The notes beneath the pieces are model-generated. The model was not told the origin of the DNA. It was given only the letters and a program-made list of their open reading frames with translations, and made no database searches. From Undaria pinnatifida (taxonomy: Eukaryota > Sar > Phaeophyceae > Laminariales > Alariaceae), in contig JABAKD010000026.1 of the NCBI GenBank assembly GCA_012845835.1, positions 16,100,261 through 16,164,260 on the forward strand: 64,000 nt of DNA. Direction: 5' to 3'. Positions 46,061 through 57,834 of this stretch are shown piece by piece. Positions within the stretch are counted from its first letter, which is position 1, and every line of letters begins with the position of its first letter. The position numbers and the translations under genes are program-made.

Positions 46061-47489
46061 GGCTGACAATTGATTAAAACAAAACAGGATCTTTGCATAG
46101 GGTTCAAAATCGTGTTGGCAGAAAACCAAATTTGCAGGAAGCAGCTGAAAGGTCAAGAAACAGGCAATATTTCAGTTGTTGTTGTTCTCACATTAACTCG
46201 CACAATCCAGTCCGTGGTCACCGGACTGGTTCCAGCCACTCTGGAGCAGAGGAATACCGTAGGGAAAAACACAAACAACCCAAGGTGGTACACGCATAAA
46301 TCACAGCTGACGCAATTCATGCCTCCACCAGAAACATATATAAGTGAGATCGGGAGTCAGTATACGATGTGCCAGGTCCATACCGGTGCATACGTCTCAT
46401 TACTCGCGCCTGGGAAAACCGCCTATACCGCTTGCCACCCAAGAAAGACTACCACGTATATATCACACGTAGTATCTATCACTACGCATAATCACAACAG
46501 ACGCAAGTCAATTGGAAAAAAGAAACAAAGAACAAAGAAAAGAAAGGGAAGGAAATGGGTGCATGGGGCCAAGAAAAAGAAAGAAAAATGAATTTTGGGG
46601 GGTCTACTGGCGAGGCTGCCACCAGAACGGGATGTCACATGTCACGTGGTCTTTCGACGGTCTACAGCAGTAGTACTACGAACGATTTCCGATACACCCA
46701 CCGAAGCACGGACTACCGGCCAATTACGCGATCGACAGCTGGCCGTGGTTGTCACGTGTCTCTGTGTTGGGGGCCCCTGCCCTGCCTCTTGTTGGCTCTT
46801 GAGAGTAATGCGTGTACGACTAAACTTGCCAACGAACGGCACTCGCACTGCACTTTGAGCTATCTGCTGTAGTTCTGGTTGCTACTTGTTACTGCATTGT
46901 GTGCTAGACGTTTCGCCCTTCGGCTACTGCTGCTACACCTGCTGTTTTGTGCTTGCCAATGTCGTCAATTGGCGTTCATGCTCGTCGTACATACTGCTGT
47001 TCTCACCGAGTACGTACGGGTTTCCTCGTACCTCAACCGTACGACGACGAGCTCAAAACAGAAGGGAGGTGACATGAAATGGCATGGAAAATGGCCACAT
47101 AGAAGCGAGCACAGCGGGATAGTTCGCTGCGAATCAACCGCATTCGTTTATGCCTACAGCAGAGGCTGGCTGGAGTGTCAGCGGCCGTGCTAAAGCCAGG
47201 GCCAAAGGCCGAAGAGACGGCTCTACCTGCTTCGTTTTGTCTCGAAAAAAATCTGTTCCGTGAAAGTATCATGATTTGGGAGTTATTTTGTCACGAAACG
47301 TCTTGCCGTCGGTAATTTGTGTCACGAAGATGTTGGATATCGTCGGTAAGTTGTGTCACGGTTTAGGTGAACCCACACCAAAAAAATGAATTTCCAGCTG
47401 GCAAAACGAGCAAAAACAAAAGCAATAAAATGCCGTGCAAGAAACCAAACGAACTAGTAAAAAAGTACAGCAAAGAATCTAACGCTCAA
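46061..47489. other. No gene recognised
   Basis: A basic open frame at 46070-46591 has no domain, and its only support is length. I recognise nothing else. Confidence 0.35.
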
Positions 47490-47850
47490 GAGTATGCCAC
47501 CGCAAAATTCCAAACATTATCACGTACCGTTTGGAAATGATGCCAGTTTTGTAAATCATTCAGGCGTTGCAGCCATTATAATTCAACAATTTTTCCGAAA
47601 TTCCTCCTCGACACTCGCTCGTCTCGCTCGGCACCCGTCCGCGTTCACGTCGATGTGCGGAACGGACACTGCAGGGCGAGGGGCGTTGGAGCCGCCCCCC
47701 GAAGGCGGCGCTCGAACCAAGCCATATTCGACCGAGAATTCCAGTTCCGCGAATCGCATACTTTGGCCGAGACAAAAAACTCCTGACCAAAGTCCATGAC
47801 ACCAAGGAATGACTCGATATTCAAGGAATGATTTTATATATATTTATCCC
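47490..47850 (+). repeat. Dispersed repeat L, copy 2
   Basis: About 90% identical by eye to 26470-26825 through GCCGCCCCCCGAAGGCGGCG and CCGAGAATTCCAGTTCCGCG, with the same TTTTATATATAT end. Confidence 0.85.
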
Positions 47851-48424
47851 ACACATTGCACCGGGTGTTTGTCTGCATTGCTACATTGCAGTCCACAAAA
47901 ATCGTTGGTTCGAAATATATTACGCGAAGCTTGACACAAATGCCACTCCGTGTACTCCGTATCGTGTGCGATATCCCATTTCGTACTGTATCTGCCGAAT
48001 GCGTTAGGCGTGGGCAGCATCGAGGTCGGTGAGCTGTTATGCGACAGCCTGGACGAAGTTCTGGATTCCACACTGCTGAGGTTCGCGATCAGCTCGACTC
48101 AGGTGAAATCATTTTTTTGTTGCCGGAGCGGCAAGCGTATGGACCGCGGCAAACGCACTTGTCCATGATAGGTCGACACGGCCTATACACGGGGCGTCCT
48201 AAACCTAAAGCCCTAACAATTGACACCGTGTTCGCACCTCCCTACTTCCGTTTGCCATACTCTACTCCTCTAGACGGTTACTGCTGAGCGCGCGTATTAC
48301 AAGGTGATGGAAGGAGACCCCCTGACGGACAACGAAGAACGTAAGGTGGGCCCTAAGTGTTGGGAGTGGGCGCGTGGTGTTGGGAGACAAACTTGACGTT
48401 GAATACATTATCAATAGTTTATTG
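47851..48424. other. No gene recognised
   Basis: I see nothing I can support in this stretch. Confidence 0.4.
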
Positions 48425-48720
48425 TTCAAAACCGTAAAATAAAATCCAGCTGTGGTGTCGAAGATTTCTGCGAAGCTCATATTTGCAACCTCTGTGTGAT
48501 ACTCCCATCGCGCGTATTCATGTGTTTGTCCTCATAAAGGATGAGTGTCGACGACTCCCCTCAGAACTACTAGCTGATAATAGGGTCAACAGGGCGATAT
48601 TAATCAATCGGTTTACGGAAACTCTAAACTCAGTTCGTGCCGGGAACAAAATCTGACAACTATGGAATGCACCAGTTTAATATTCACATCCTGCTGTAGT
48701 CGTGTGATCTGTGACGAGAG
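48425..48720 (-). repeat. Family A diverged copy
   Basis: It has CCAGCTGTGGTGTCGAAGATT, CTCATAAAGGAT, GGGAACAAAATCTGACAAC and GAATGCACCAGTTTA in order. A G tract lies at 48816-48826. Confidence 0.7.
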
Positions 48721-49659
48721 GGACGCAAGTAAACCGGGAATAGGTCGCATTAATGAATAGGAGCTTCCCGCACGCGTAATGCTAGTTCGCGTTGGGGGCG
48801 GCGGGGAAGGGAGGGTGGGGGGGGGCGTACTCTTTTGTTGCTTGCCTTTCTCCTTTGGCCATTGACCGCGCCCCCCTTTCAAGACTCAGCATCGTTAGTA
48901 CTCCAAATAGAGACGCCTCCAACGTCTGAGCACTCACCACGCTCCTTCCATGTATTACACACGAAACTGTTTGGTTATCTTATCTCCGTCCTGTTTAGCC
49001 GTCTGTGGCCACCATCTATCTCCTAGGATAGCAATCGTTTTCTCGATAATCTGTAGTCTACCAAACTCTTCCATGTAACATTCATCTACTACTAGTAATT
49101 GCCCCATCTCCTCCAACACATCCCGTTCTTCCTTCTATATTTCACACTCTCCTACTACTCTCTGTTGTTGTGCCACACGGCCGCATGGCATCAACTACAA
49201 CTACTGCGGTATGACATGAGCCTCGTTCGATGCCAAGTAGGTGTGGCCTTCGTTGTCTGCGTGGTGCGTACTGTGTGTTCCTTTCATGCGGCGGGGAAAG
49301 AATGAAGATGAATAGTCACGATTCACGCGGATGCAAAATCGATCGTACGACGGGGTTTTCAAGGCCGTAACGAGGCTGTGTCAAGGCGGCCAAGTCGGAA
49401 CGTCTCCCCTTGGTTATTTTCCAGAGTTCGCGGCTTTGACGACCCAGAGTACGCCCCACGGACCTCGCCCAGGGCCCGCACTTGCTCTGTGGTGAATATG
49501 CGGCTTCCCTGCTTGCCCCGTGATCGAGAGCTCGAGAAAATACCCCAGGCCGGAAGAGAAGAAATGTCGAAGTTAAGAAAAGTCAACTTGGTTTAGAGCA
49601 ATACAAGGGCTCCGCGAAGAAGAATAGAACTAAAAGAAACAAATTAATGGTATAGACTA
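48721..49659. other. No gene recognised
   Basis: A copy of the CAAGGGCTCCGC word of repeat M is at 49605-49616. No coding sequence is supported. Confidence 0.4.
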
Positions 49660-49790
49660 GACTACACACTGAATAAAATAAAATAATGATAAAATAATGG
49701 GATAGAAATACGAGACCCATGAATAAAATAAAAAAATGATAAAATAATGGGATAGAAATAAGAGACCCATGATTTGATGCAACTATTGAT
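49660..49790. repeat. A/T-rich tandem repeat, unit about 51-60 bp
   Basis: GAATAAAATAAA...ATGATAAAATAATGGGATAG followed by AGACCCATGA occurs twice. Confidence 0.8.
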
Positions 49791-49989
49791 TTGATCATGC
49801 CAAGAAACTACTTGTATGCAAAGCTAATTCGCCTGTGTTGTGCTGTGTTTTTGCTGTTGATGACACATTATGATTGGCAGTACCGGTGCCAAAACCGAAT
49901 CAAAATAAGACCGAGGGGACAATCAAACGGAGAAATCAAGAAGACGTGTAGTCTCACAAATAAATCCGGCACCTGGTATTTTGGCATGA

Positions 49990-50410
49990 TACCTGGTTCG
50001 CACTGTTGTATGCTCGAAAGCACGCATAGATAGCGCAGCACGGCACAGCGCCGTATCCCAGGGCCAGAAGCACGACATCGCACGGTGCTGCAAGCTCCTG
50101 AGCCATAGCTGGGCAGAGCAGAGCTGAGGATTCATTTTCTTGTGTAATTCAGCAATGTCCTGCAGCAGCACCAACAAACCTAGCGGCATGTTATTAGTAG
50201 TAAGTAGTAGACCGTTACCTGGAATAATGTGGTACTTCGAATGATACCGGCATGTACGAAATAGTACGTACAGCAAAGCACGAGTCACACCACAGCACTG
50301 CACAGTGCTGCACCGCAGGGCGCGGCACCTGAGGGTGCCGCACGGCACTGCACGGTGCTGCGGTGCGCTGCAGAGCTGGGCTGAGCTAATGAGCCCGGGA
50401 CCAACTGACT
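49990..50410. repeat. Dispersed repeat K, copy 1, hairpin-rich
   Basis: It is rich in GCACAGTGCTGC/GCACGGTGCTGC words, which pair internally. The order ACCTGG, GTACAGCAAAGCACGAG, GGGACC(A)AACTGA and TATGATACTTCGTG recurs at 53500-53760. Both copies lie beside a TRIM-like element. Confidence 0.6.
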
Positions 50411-50610
50411 CCAGTATGATACTTCGTGAAACAGAACAAAGGTCCGGATAATTCTTTGAAAGACCGATAATTGCTGGGTTAGCAATCATTATGCTAGCAA
50501 TTAATTGGACGTTTTGAGCGTCGTGAAAAACATGAAAAAAATAAGGAACTGACAACTGCTACTTTGATCATCGGCCTAACCGTGAGCAAAACAAGCCTAA
50601 AACAGTGTAC

Positions 50611-50976
50611 TGTTAAAAGGCTTAGTTTGGGTAAGCTATTGGTTAACCTTTTGCAAGTGGTCAAACGGACTAATACCTCACTAACAACCTTAACAAATGG
50701 CGTCGTCGGCAGGACCATGGGTTTTAGGGTCGTGGGTTCGATCCCCACATCCACCATAATAAACTTTTTCAGATTTCCCCATGGCGAACTTGAAAAATAC
50801 TCTTCCTCCTGGTACCCCAGGGAATGAAACGGCTTGGATATATTGACAGAGTCCGCCGTATATCCGGCCGACCTGCTATCCCGCCGTTTCAGGGGGGGGG
50901 GGTGTTATAAGGCTTAGTTTGGGTAAGCTCTTGGTTAACCTTTTGCAAGTGGTCAAACGGCACTAATTCCTTAACA
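50611..50976 (+). mobile_element. TRIM-like element, single copy with 4-bp TSD
   Basis: LTR-like repeats lie at 50611-50695 and 50903-50976 (TGTTA...TAACA), and the 4-bp GTAC is duplicated outside both. The internal 207 bp begin AA then TGGCGTCGTCG and end in a run of ten Gs just before the right repeat. A perfect tRNA T-arm-like hairpin (GTGGG-TTCGATC-CCCAC) is at 50732-50748. The total length is 366 bp, with no coding capacity. Confidence 0.8.
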
Positions 50977-52370
50977 GTACGCTATTTAATCGATATGCAT
51001 ATGATGAGTCGTTTGGGGTGAGGTGGAGAGCATTTACACGCCCCCCCGAGCGCTCTGGTATGCGATTTCTGAGGAGCATAAGAGCATATCCACTTAATAA
51101 GACCGGGGACAATGGAAGGCTTTTTTTTTCTAAATTTCAAAAGACCCCGGCCAAAACGTGCCTCGACGGTCGCCTATGGACCCATTTTTGTAGATTTTGT
51201 TCAGGAATTTTCCAATGTGTAGGGAAAAAATGAAAACTCGCGGCGATCTTGGTCAACACCTGATCGAGAAATTCTCGAGCAGATCTTGGATTAGACGCGG
51301 AGTGATTTCGTGTCCACACACTTTTCTCGACGAAATCAACGACGGCGTCAACGAGTGAACTCTGAACGTGACGAGTTCGTTAGTCCCTCCGATCCCCTGT
51401 GGGGTACAGCACCCTAAGTTAGGGGTTAGGGTTAGGGTTAGGGTTAGTGGCGGGCTACTCTACGGCCGGTGATTTGTGGCGGGCGCTGATCAGGCTCATT
51501 ATCATGTGAAAAGTACATTTGGCGGGTATGCAGAAAACTGAGACTAAAACTCTCTATCGCCTCCCACCAAGCGAACAGCAGTTTTTTTAAAGGATTTCAC
51601 GGAAGACCACAGAACAACACAAATAAGTAAACTCTCACGCGTTAGGTCATGGACCGAGATGAACTCTTCAGTGCTGTCACCTACACTCATGTGACCTCGT
51701 CCGGAACGAAGAGGATTGGCCACGGGTTGTCTCTACCTCGATATCGATATCAATCGTTGAGGGGCATAGATAGGGTAGGTGGACAATGTTGATCAAGGTT
51801 AGACGAAAAAATGTCAAAATGACCAATTGGACCGCATGACCAAAAACTGAGCCAGAACAAAGCACATTGTAATCGTGTCTTCCCCACAGTGACTTTACCC
51901 GGAATATTTTAGCGGAGGACTCAAAAACAAGTTCGAAAACGTTTTGGCCAAAATATCGGCTTTCTACTAACATCTGTCTATACAGACACACACTCACTTA
52001 AACGTGCGTAATTCATGAAGCAATAATAATAGTCTCTACGATGTACTATATTTTACAAATGAAATAGTTCTTAATTCGTCAGCTGTGATATCAACAAACA
52101 AGCAATTCGGGATACTATTTTTGTGTGATATTTCTCATGTATGTGATCTGTCTTGGCCGTATAACAGACGGTTTCTTTGCTGTTTTTAACGGTCCCACGT
52201 GTCCACCCCTGGTGTGTAGAGTGTAGGGTTAGAGGACACTACACCCCAAAACACACAATAATGTCAACGTTTACCGACGAAACACGTTGTTGAGAGAGAT
52301 TAGCATAACAACGTTCAAGTCAACCAACATCTGTGAGTTGGAAGTTTCAGGAGCATAATAAGCGTCGTTC
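50977..52370. other. No gene recognised
   Basis: Apart from the telomere-like tract at 51421-51447 I see no supported feature. Confidence 0.4.
51421..51447 (+). repeat. Interstitial telomere-like (TTAGGG)n
   Basis: Four consecutive GGTTAG-type units in unique-looking sequence, the best TTAGGG tract in the window. Confidence 0.85.
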
Positions 52371-52372
52371 TA

Positions 52373-52601
52373 CGATAGCCTCCCCAATACTTATTTAACG
52401 AAATCAATCGCCGATTTTAAAACCAACTTCCAGATGTATCTCCTGAAATATGGCGACCTTTGCCATCCCGACGGTCATCGTTCGATATTATTTTGCCAAT
52501 AAGAAGAATACGAAGAATGCGTTTTCATACCACTGTTTCTCGTGCCGGGAAGTCGTGAAACCTTCGTCAAAGAAAATCCCTGGTTTTCGGGGGGGCTACC
52601 G
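52373..52601. mobile_element. Small TIR element (MITE), copy 2
   Basis: The ends are CGATAGCCTCCCCAA and the complement of CGGTAGCCCCCCCGA, with TA on both sides. The internal CCAGATGTATCTCCTGAAAT matches copy 1 at 38248-38478. It is diverged at its left end. Confidence 0.65.
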
Positions 52602-53190
52602 TAAAATCAGTCATAACAACGGACAACGAGCATAGTCTAAATAAAGGCGCCGAGAATGAGCATAATTGGCCTAAATTAAGGTTAGAATGACGAGTGCATA
52701 AATATCAAATTGTAATCTAAAAAAACTAATTTAGCTACTTCAGCGGCATAAAAAACGTGAAACGAAGATCAAAATGGATGCTACCCTCGGAACATAACAA
52801 CGAACGATAAACGAGCATATAGGCGGCAAGAATGAGCATAATTATCTCAAAACGGGGTAGCACAACGGGTGCATAATGAACATGATAAAGTGGAATAAAG
52901 AACATAATTAGGTGTATTTAGCGGCATAAAAATCGAGAAAAGAGCGTGAAATGAATGCTACCCTGGTAATTGCCTGCTTTCGATGGGTAATTGGCCGTTT
53001 TCTTATGTTATTATGGTGGCGTTTTTTATTCGGAGTAGTCAGGAGACGGAGAGACTCTTCCCCCTCGTCTCGGTTGTGGTTATCGATCCTGAGGGAACAA
53101 TACCAAGCTCCTTGTCTTCCGCTCTGAGCTTCGAAATTGAGTAACACCGAGGACATGCTGTTTAAGCACACCTGTAGGGATGCTCTGTGT
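52602..53190. other. No gene recognised
   Basis: AACGAGCATA..GGCG..GAATGAGCATAATT occurs twice (about 52625 and 52810), a loose direct repeat of about 185 bp. Nothing else. Confidence 0.45.
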
Positions 53191-53194
53191 GTCA

Positions 53195-53500
53195 TCATGA
53201 GCAATTTAGCACTTGGCGTCGTCGACAGACCTTGGGCTTTTGGGTCGCGTGTTCGAATCCCATCGTCTACCAAAAATGTTTTTTCTCGATGTGTCCCATG
53301 TCGACCTTGAAAATGATCTCTCCCAGGTATACCCAGGAAATCGAACCCTCTTGGATATTGACACGTCCACTCGTATATCCGGTCGACTTGCATCCCCCCG
53401 TTTCAGGGGGGAGGGTGTTATAAACCTTAGTTTGGGTAGGCCATTGGGTGACCGTTTGCAGGTTTTCAACGTACTAATACCCTTGAAATCCTCAACGTTG
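53195..53500 (+). mobile_element. TRIM-like element, degenerate copy
   Basis: The internal region from TGGCGTCGTCGACAGACC (53214) to the G-rich tract and one right repeat (from 53416, TGTTATAAACCTTAGTTTGG) are present. The left repeat is not recognisable. The T-arm-like stem is partly lost. Confidence 0.7.
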
Positions 53501-53760
53501 AGCTAAGCTGAGAGGAGCTGACGAGTCAAGCTAAGCTCCGCTGCGACCTGGTATGGTGATGCTACACGCACGGAAGGGTAAGTACAGCAAAGCCCGCAGC
53601 ATGGCATAGCACGTCACTGCACGGCGCTGCGTTGCTGAGCTAACCCTGGGGGGCGGACCTGAGCTGATGGTGATGGTGATGACGATGAGCCAAGCTGAGA
53701 TCATCAACTGGGACCTGGTATGATATGAAGCTTCGTGCATATAAAAAAGTACGTGAAGAA
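53500..53760. repeat. Dispersed repeat K, copy 2
   Basis: It shares AAGTACAGCAAAGC, GCACGGCGCTGC and GGGACCTGGTATGAT with copy 1 and includes a (GGTGAT)n run. Again it is adjacent to a TRIM-like element. Confidence 0.6.
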
Positions 53761-56700
53761 ATAAATCAAAGAAGAGCTGTACCGCTCCACAAGTAACGAA
53801 AGGAGGCGTTATCTAAGTGAGGGGTCCTGAGAGGCCAGGGATGCATGTGGGTGGTTGGGCATGGGTGTACAAGTCAAGCTAGTCGACGCCATTTGTAAGG
53901 TTAAAGGTGGGGACACAGAGTACCCCTGCAGGTATGCCAATTGAGCAGGTCCTCGGAGAGTATTCATTTTCTTTTCCTTCGTGGAGACGTAGCTTAATTC
54001 GATGCCACCAGAGCCCCGGACAGCTTCCGAGATCGGAGGCACGTGCCTCCTATCTGTTTCCTAACGTTCCCGAATATAAAACGCCAACCTTATCATACGA
54101 AACCCATCCAAATGAACTCAAATTCGGAAAAATACAGGCCTTTCGAGGCCGTATCTTAACATGCACCAACCGAGCACTTACAGACAGCAGAAATACAAAA
54201 ACAAGCAGTCCTGCAGAGGTGAAGAATATTACATTGGTGCGAGGAATTAATCGATCCAGCAGTCATGACCCGTGACAATGCCTGAACAAATCGCAACGAT
54301 CCAGGTACCTTACGTACCTGATAATCATACTTGGTGCCAATGTGCCGGGTTCCCCGAACGCAACGCGACCGCTGTGCAAAGACACTAACTTCTTCTGTAA
54401 CAGGCCGTCGAGCTTCACCTGTAGATTATGGCCATCCGAATGGCCACTATCTAATGGTCACGCCTACAGAAGAGTCAAAATAACAAAGTACGATTTGAAG
54501 ATTGTCCATCCTCTATCTCATTCTCTGAGATCCAGTTTTTTTACGGCAACAAGTGAGATCCGTGAAGGAAAATATGGACATCGACGCTCTGTCGTTCCCC
54601 AAACGGTTGTGCGTCTCAGTCAAGATTTTCCCAGTCACCGACAACCCTTGCTCAGATGCGGCCGATGGCGCAAGAATGTTCACGTGTACATCTCGTACAG
54701 TCAAACTACGCACGCGGAGGCGAACTGGGCCACAAAGGCCTTGCACCGGTGTGTGCTTAATCCCGTTTGCTGGGGCAAGGTAGCGCAAAGTGCGTGTTTG
54801 AACCCTGCTGTGTTGTTATGCCCTTGTTCGTGGTCTGCAGTCCGTGATGAGTTGGCGTGGGGTGCTAGGCTAGTTAGGGGAAGCAACAGCTGCCCGCGAT
54901 TCTCCGTAGCAAACGATCGGCAATTTATCGGTAATCGGTATTCAGCAATCACATGCTTATCGGCAATCAGCACACTTTTCCCCCGACATAATGACCAATA
55001 AAATAACCCGTTTTTTCGTACGAACAATGTAGGGTTTCCGATAAAAAAAAGACCAGGAAAAAAAACGGCCACATCTAAATACTTCCCAGATTTCGACCAG
55101 GGTGATTACCTATTTTACTACGACGACAAGAATGCAAATCGAATACCTTCATCATAAAACGTATAAAATCCTTTTAAAGTCGTATCATTAGCACAAAACC
55201 TTCAACCCCTATCTATGTAATCTGTATATCACAAACGCACTCATACTTCATGACATGGGACTATGACTGAACAAAGGCCCGGCATACCTCGTACAAATTA
55301 GGTATCAGTGCAACGCTAAATCTCCTTGTCCTTGCCATGGTCACCTCCCCCTCCCCCCCCCCCCTCCAAGACCGTCGCGGAAGCGTCCGGCTCCGAACGC
55401 AAGTCGAAAAAAGAGGCTCACTGGCTGGACAGGGAGCTGTCGTCGGGCGAAGGCTTGCTTCCTGCATGCCATTTTCCTAGTACGCCGACCTGCCTACCTC
55501 CCGATCCCGCCGTCGTCGGTGCCCCCTCGCACTCGCCCCTTGGCGGAGGCGTCCTGTGGCGAGACGAGCGCCTCGCTCTGCTTGGAGTATAGAAGTTGCC
55601 CCTCCCGATTGCCGGCGGCATTACGCTGTCAAGACCTGGTGTTACGGCAGGAGTAGTTTCACCCCTCTGCTCCTAACCCTAACCTCTAATTTCCTTGTGC
55701 AACCCACTAGGGTAGAAACAGCGCATGACTTGCACCCAATACCTAAGCTGTTGTAGTAACCCAGAAAAATATGCAGGACGATGTACTGTAGAATGCCAAA
55801 CTTCGGCACGGGCTCCGAAACCTGTTGAGCTTGTACTCCGCGCTTGCTGCTCGACGTGGTACGTCGTGCTTGGCTAAACCTACCCAAGCTGCTGTGATGG
55901 CCCCCCTAGTATCGGCTGAGAGCCGTACTGTTTGCTGGTTCTACCATCAAAGTACGACGCAGCTCGAAGAATAATACACAGCAGCCTAAAAATTACACCA
56001 TACGTAACAACCACAACATGCGGGAAAGCTTACAAATCCAGCTGCAACTTTCTGAGCCTTCTTATACAATAGAATACGTCTAATAGATGATTGTGCTATT
56101 TTTTTCGCTCGTGTATATTTCCTGCTAATTAACAGGTCTGGATCGGAGACATAATCGATCCTGCGCCCCCGGTTGGGTCCACCGCCAGCACAATCGGTAT
56201 ATCGTGGACAGAGCCTTGTGCGGTAGAGGTATGTTCTCATTATCTCTGTTGTTTGCCAACATGCGCACGTGGAAACCAAATGAGCACAGTGTACAGAATA
56301 ATGGTTGGGTGGCACACAAAGTTAAATATCATATTTGTTGTTTCCATAGAGCAGATCATTAAACGCTTGGACGCCATACATCTAACTGGAGACGCGCTTT
56401 GATATTTGGGCCGCTGAGCGGTTGGCTAGCCGCTACTAGAAATGCAGTAGATCGTATCGTTCGTATTAATGCATGACTGCGACCTTTACATCCGCGTCGT
56501 ATCCACCCCGCACCCTCATGAACAGGGCTTCTTTCTAAAGATGATAACTCGCCAGGGCGACGGATTGACGGACGTGGTAACCTCAGTGCCTTGCGAAACT
56601 GGCACCACGCAAGAAATCTGCTTGGTCGAGGTAACCTCCTCGGGCTTCAAAATAAGTTCTTCATTGAACGGCTAAGAGAACCTGCACGCGACCCGCACAA

Positions 56701-57012
56701 AATCCAAGCATATGGTTGGCTCGTGTTCAAACGCGGGTTATACGCTTACCTCAGGGTTATCTGTCACGTGGTGGAGTTCGAATCATGAGCTTACTTTCCC
56801 CAGTTTAGTTCTAAGGTAGGCTTGGCTATTCGCACAAATATCTATGGCCGGATACGTGTGGTGGCGACGTGAGCAGATTGGACATGAGGGGACGTCTTAA
56901 CCGCGTTAGGGGTACAGATTGCACATGGAGTAATCGAGATATGTGTCGTAGATAGCCGAGAACGAAAAGTCTCAATTCTCTCCACCAACTGTTTGACCTC
57001 GATTACGTGCAG
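53761..57012. other. No gene assigned upstream of the protease gene
   Basis: Overlapping open frames exist at 54342-55001 and 55326-55592, but none carries a recognisable domain. Upstream exons of the protease gene (signal peptide, propeptide) are expected somewhere here, and I could not identify them. A CCCTAA word pair lies at 55674-55685. Confidence 0.3.
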
Positions 57013-57111
57013 ACGACTCTTGTTTACTCGAAGGAGCCTATAAAAAATGTAATGGATAAGCCGGACGAGAACAGGGAAGCCCAGAAAGGAAAGGACAGAC
57101 GCTCCCTAACG
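57013..57111 (+). CDS. Candidate propeptide exon of the protease gene
   Basis: This 99-base open segment is bounded by ACGTGCAG| and ACG|GTGAGC. It encodes 33 residues ending KGKDRRSLT and is in phase 0, compatible with the first clear protease exon at 57835. A dibasic stretch just before the catalytic domain would suit a propeptide cleavage site. The exon is predicted from splice signals, phase and position only. Confidence 0.3.
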
Positions 57112-57834
57112 GTGAGCAAATTGATGTCCCCGTTGTAAACATGTACGCATGAAGACGGTGGAGTAGGCACAGGTTTCGGTGGCAGGCGATATATTAATGA
57201 GTAGTGCTTGGCCATACGAAGATCCTGTTACTGCCAGGGTGATCACTTTAGTAGACTCGAGTGTTGCAATTGATCTGAGTGCGCCGTAATCCGGAGACGT
57301 GGTCGTGGCCGCCCTGAACGCCCTTCCTTCGCGCTAACCTTTGTTCTGCTTCGTTTCGCTCACTACATTTCCCTTTCTACGCGGACATGCATTCCCTACT
57401 GGTCAGGGAAACGGGGCTGCAGACGCGTCACCAGCCATCCGCAAGCTTGAAAGTAAAACTCAGGTTTGTCAAACTATATGTTAGAGCCAGTCTCCCAACA
57501 TGTCATCGCATCGAAAAGCCTCCTTCGTATGTGGAATATCCGAATTGAGTTGTGGTTAAACTGCGTTGAGGTGTCAGTATGCGAACATCCCTAAATTGGT
57601 CCCTTAAATGCGTGTTTTCCACCAAATACGTGGTAGGTTGAAACAAGAGTCATATAACGCCTTCCGATGCCGATCCGATGAAGACACGAACAACGCGTCG
57701 TCCATGAAAACGCGATCCACACCCGTACTCTCCCATTGCCATGTTTATCTTGTCTCCGTTTCTTGTATAACTCTTCTCCATGTCAATCGTCTCCGCTTCT
57801 GGCCGCTCGGCGGTTGTTTTCTGCGTCACTCAAG

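Noticed and set aside
54342..55001. 219-codon open frame
   Set aside because: No domain recognised, overlapping frames on both strands are also open, and no splice or start evidence supports it.
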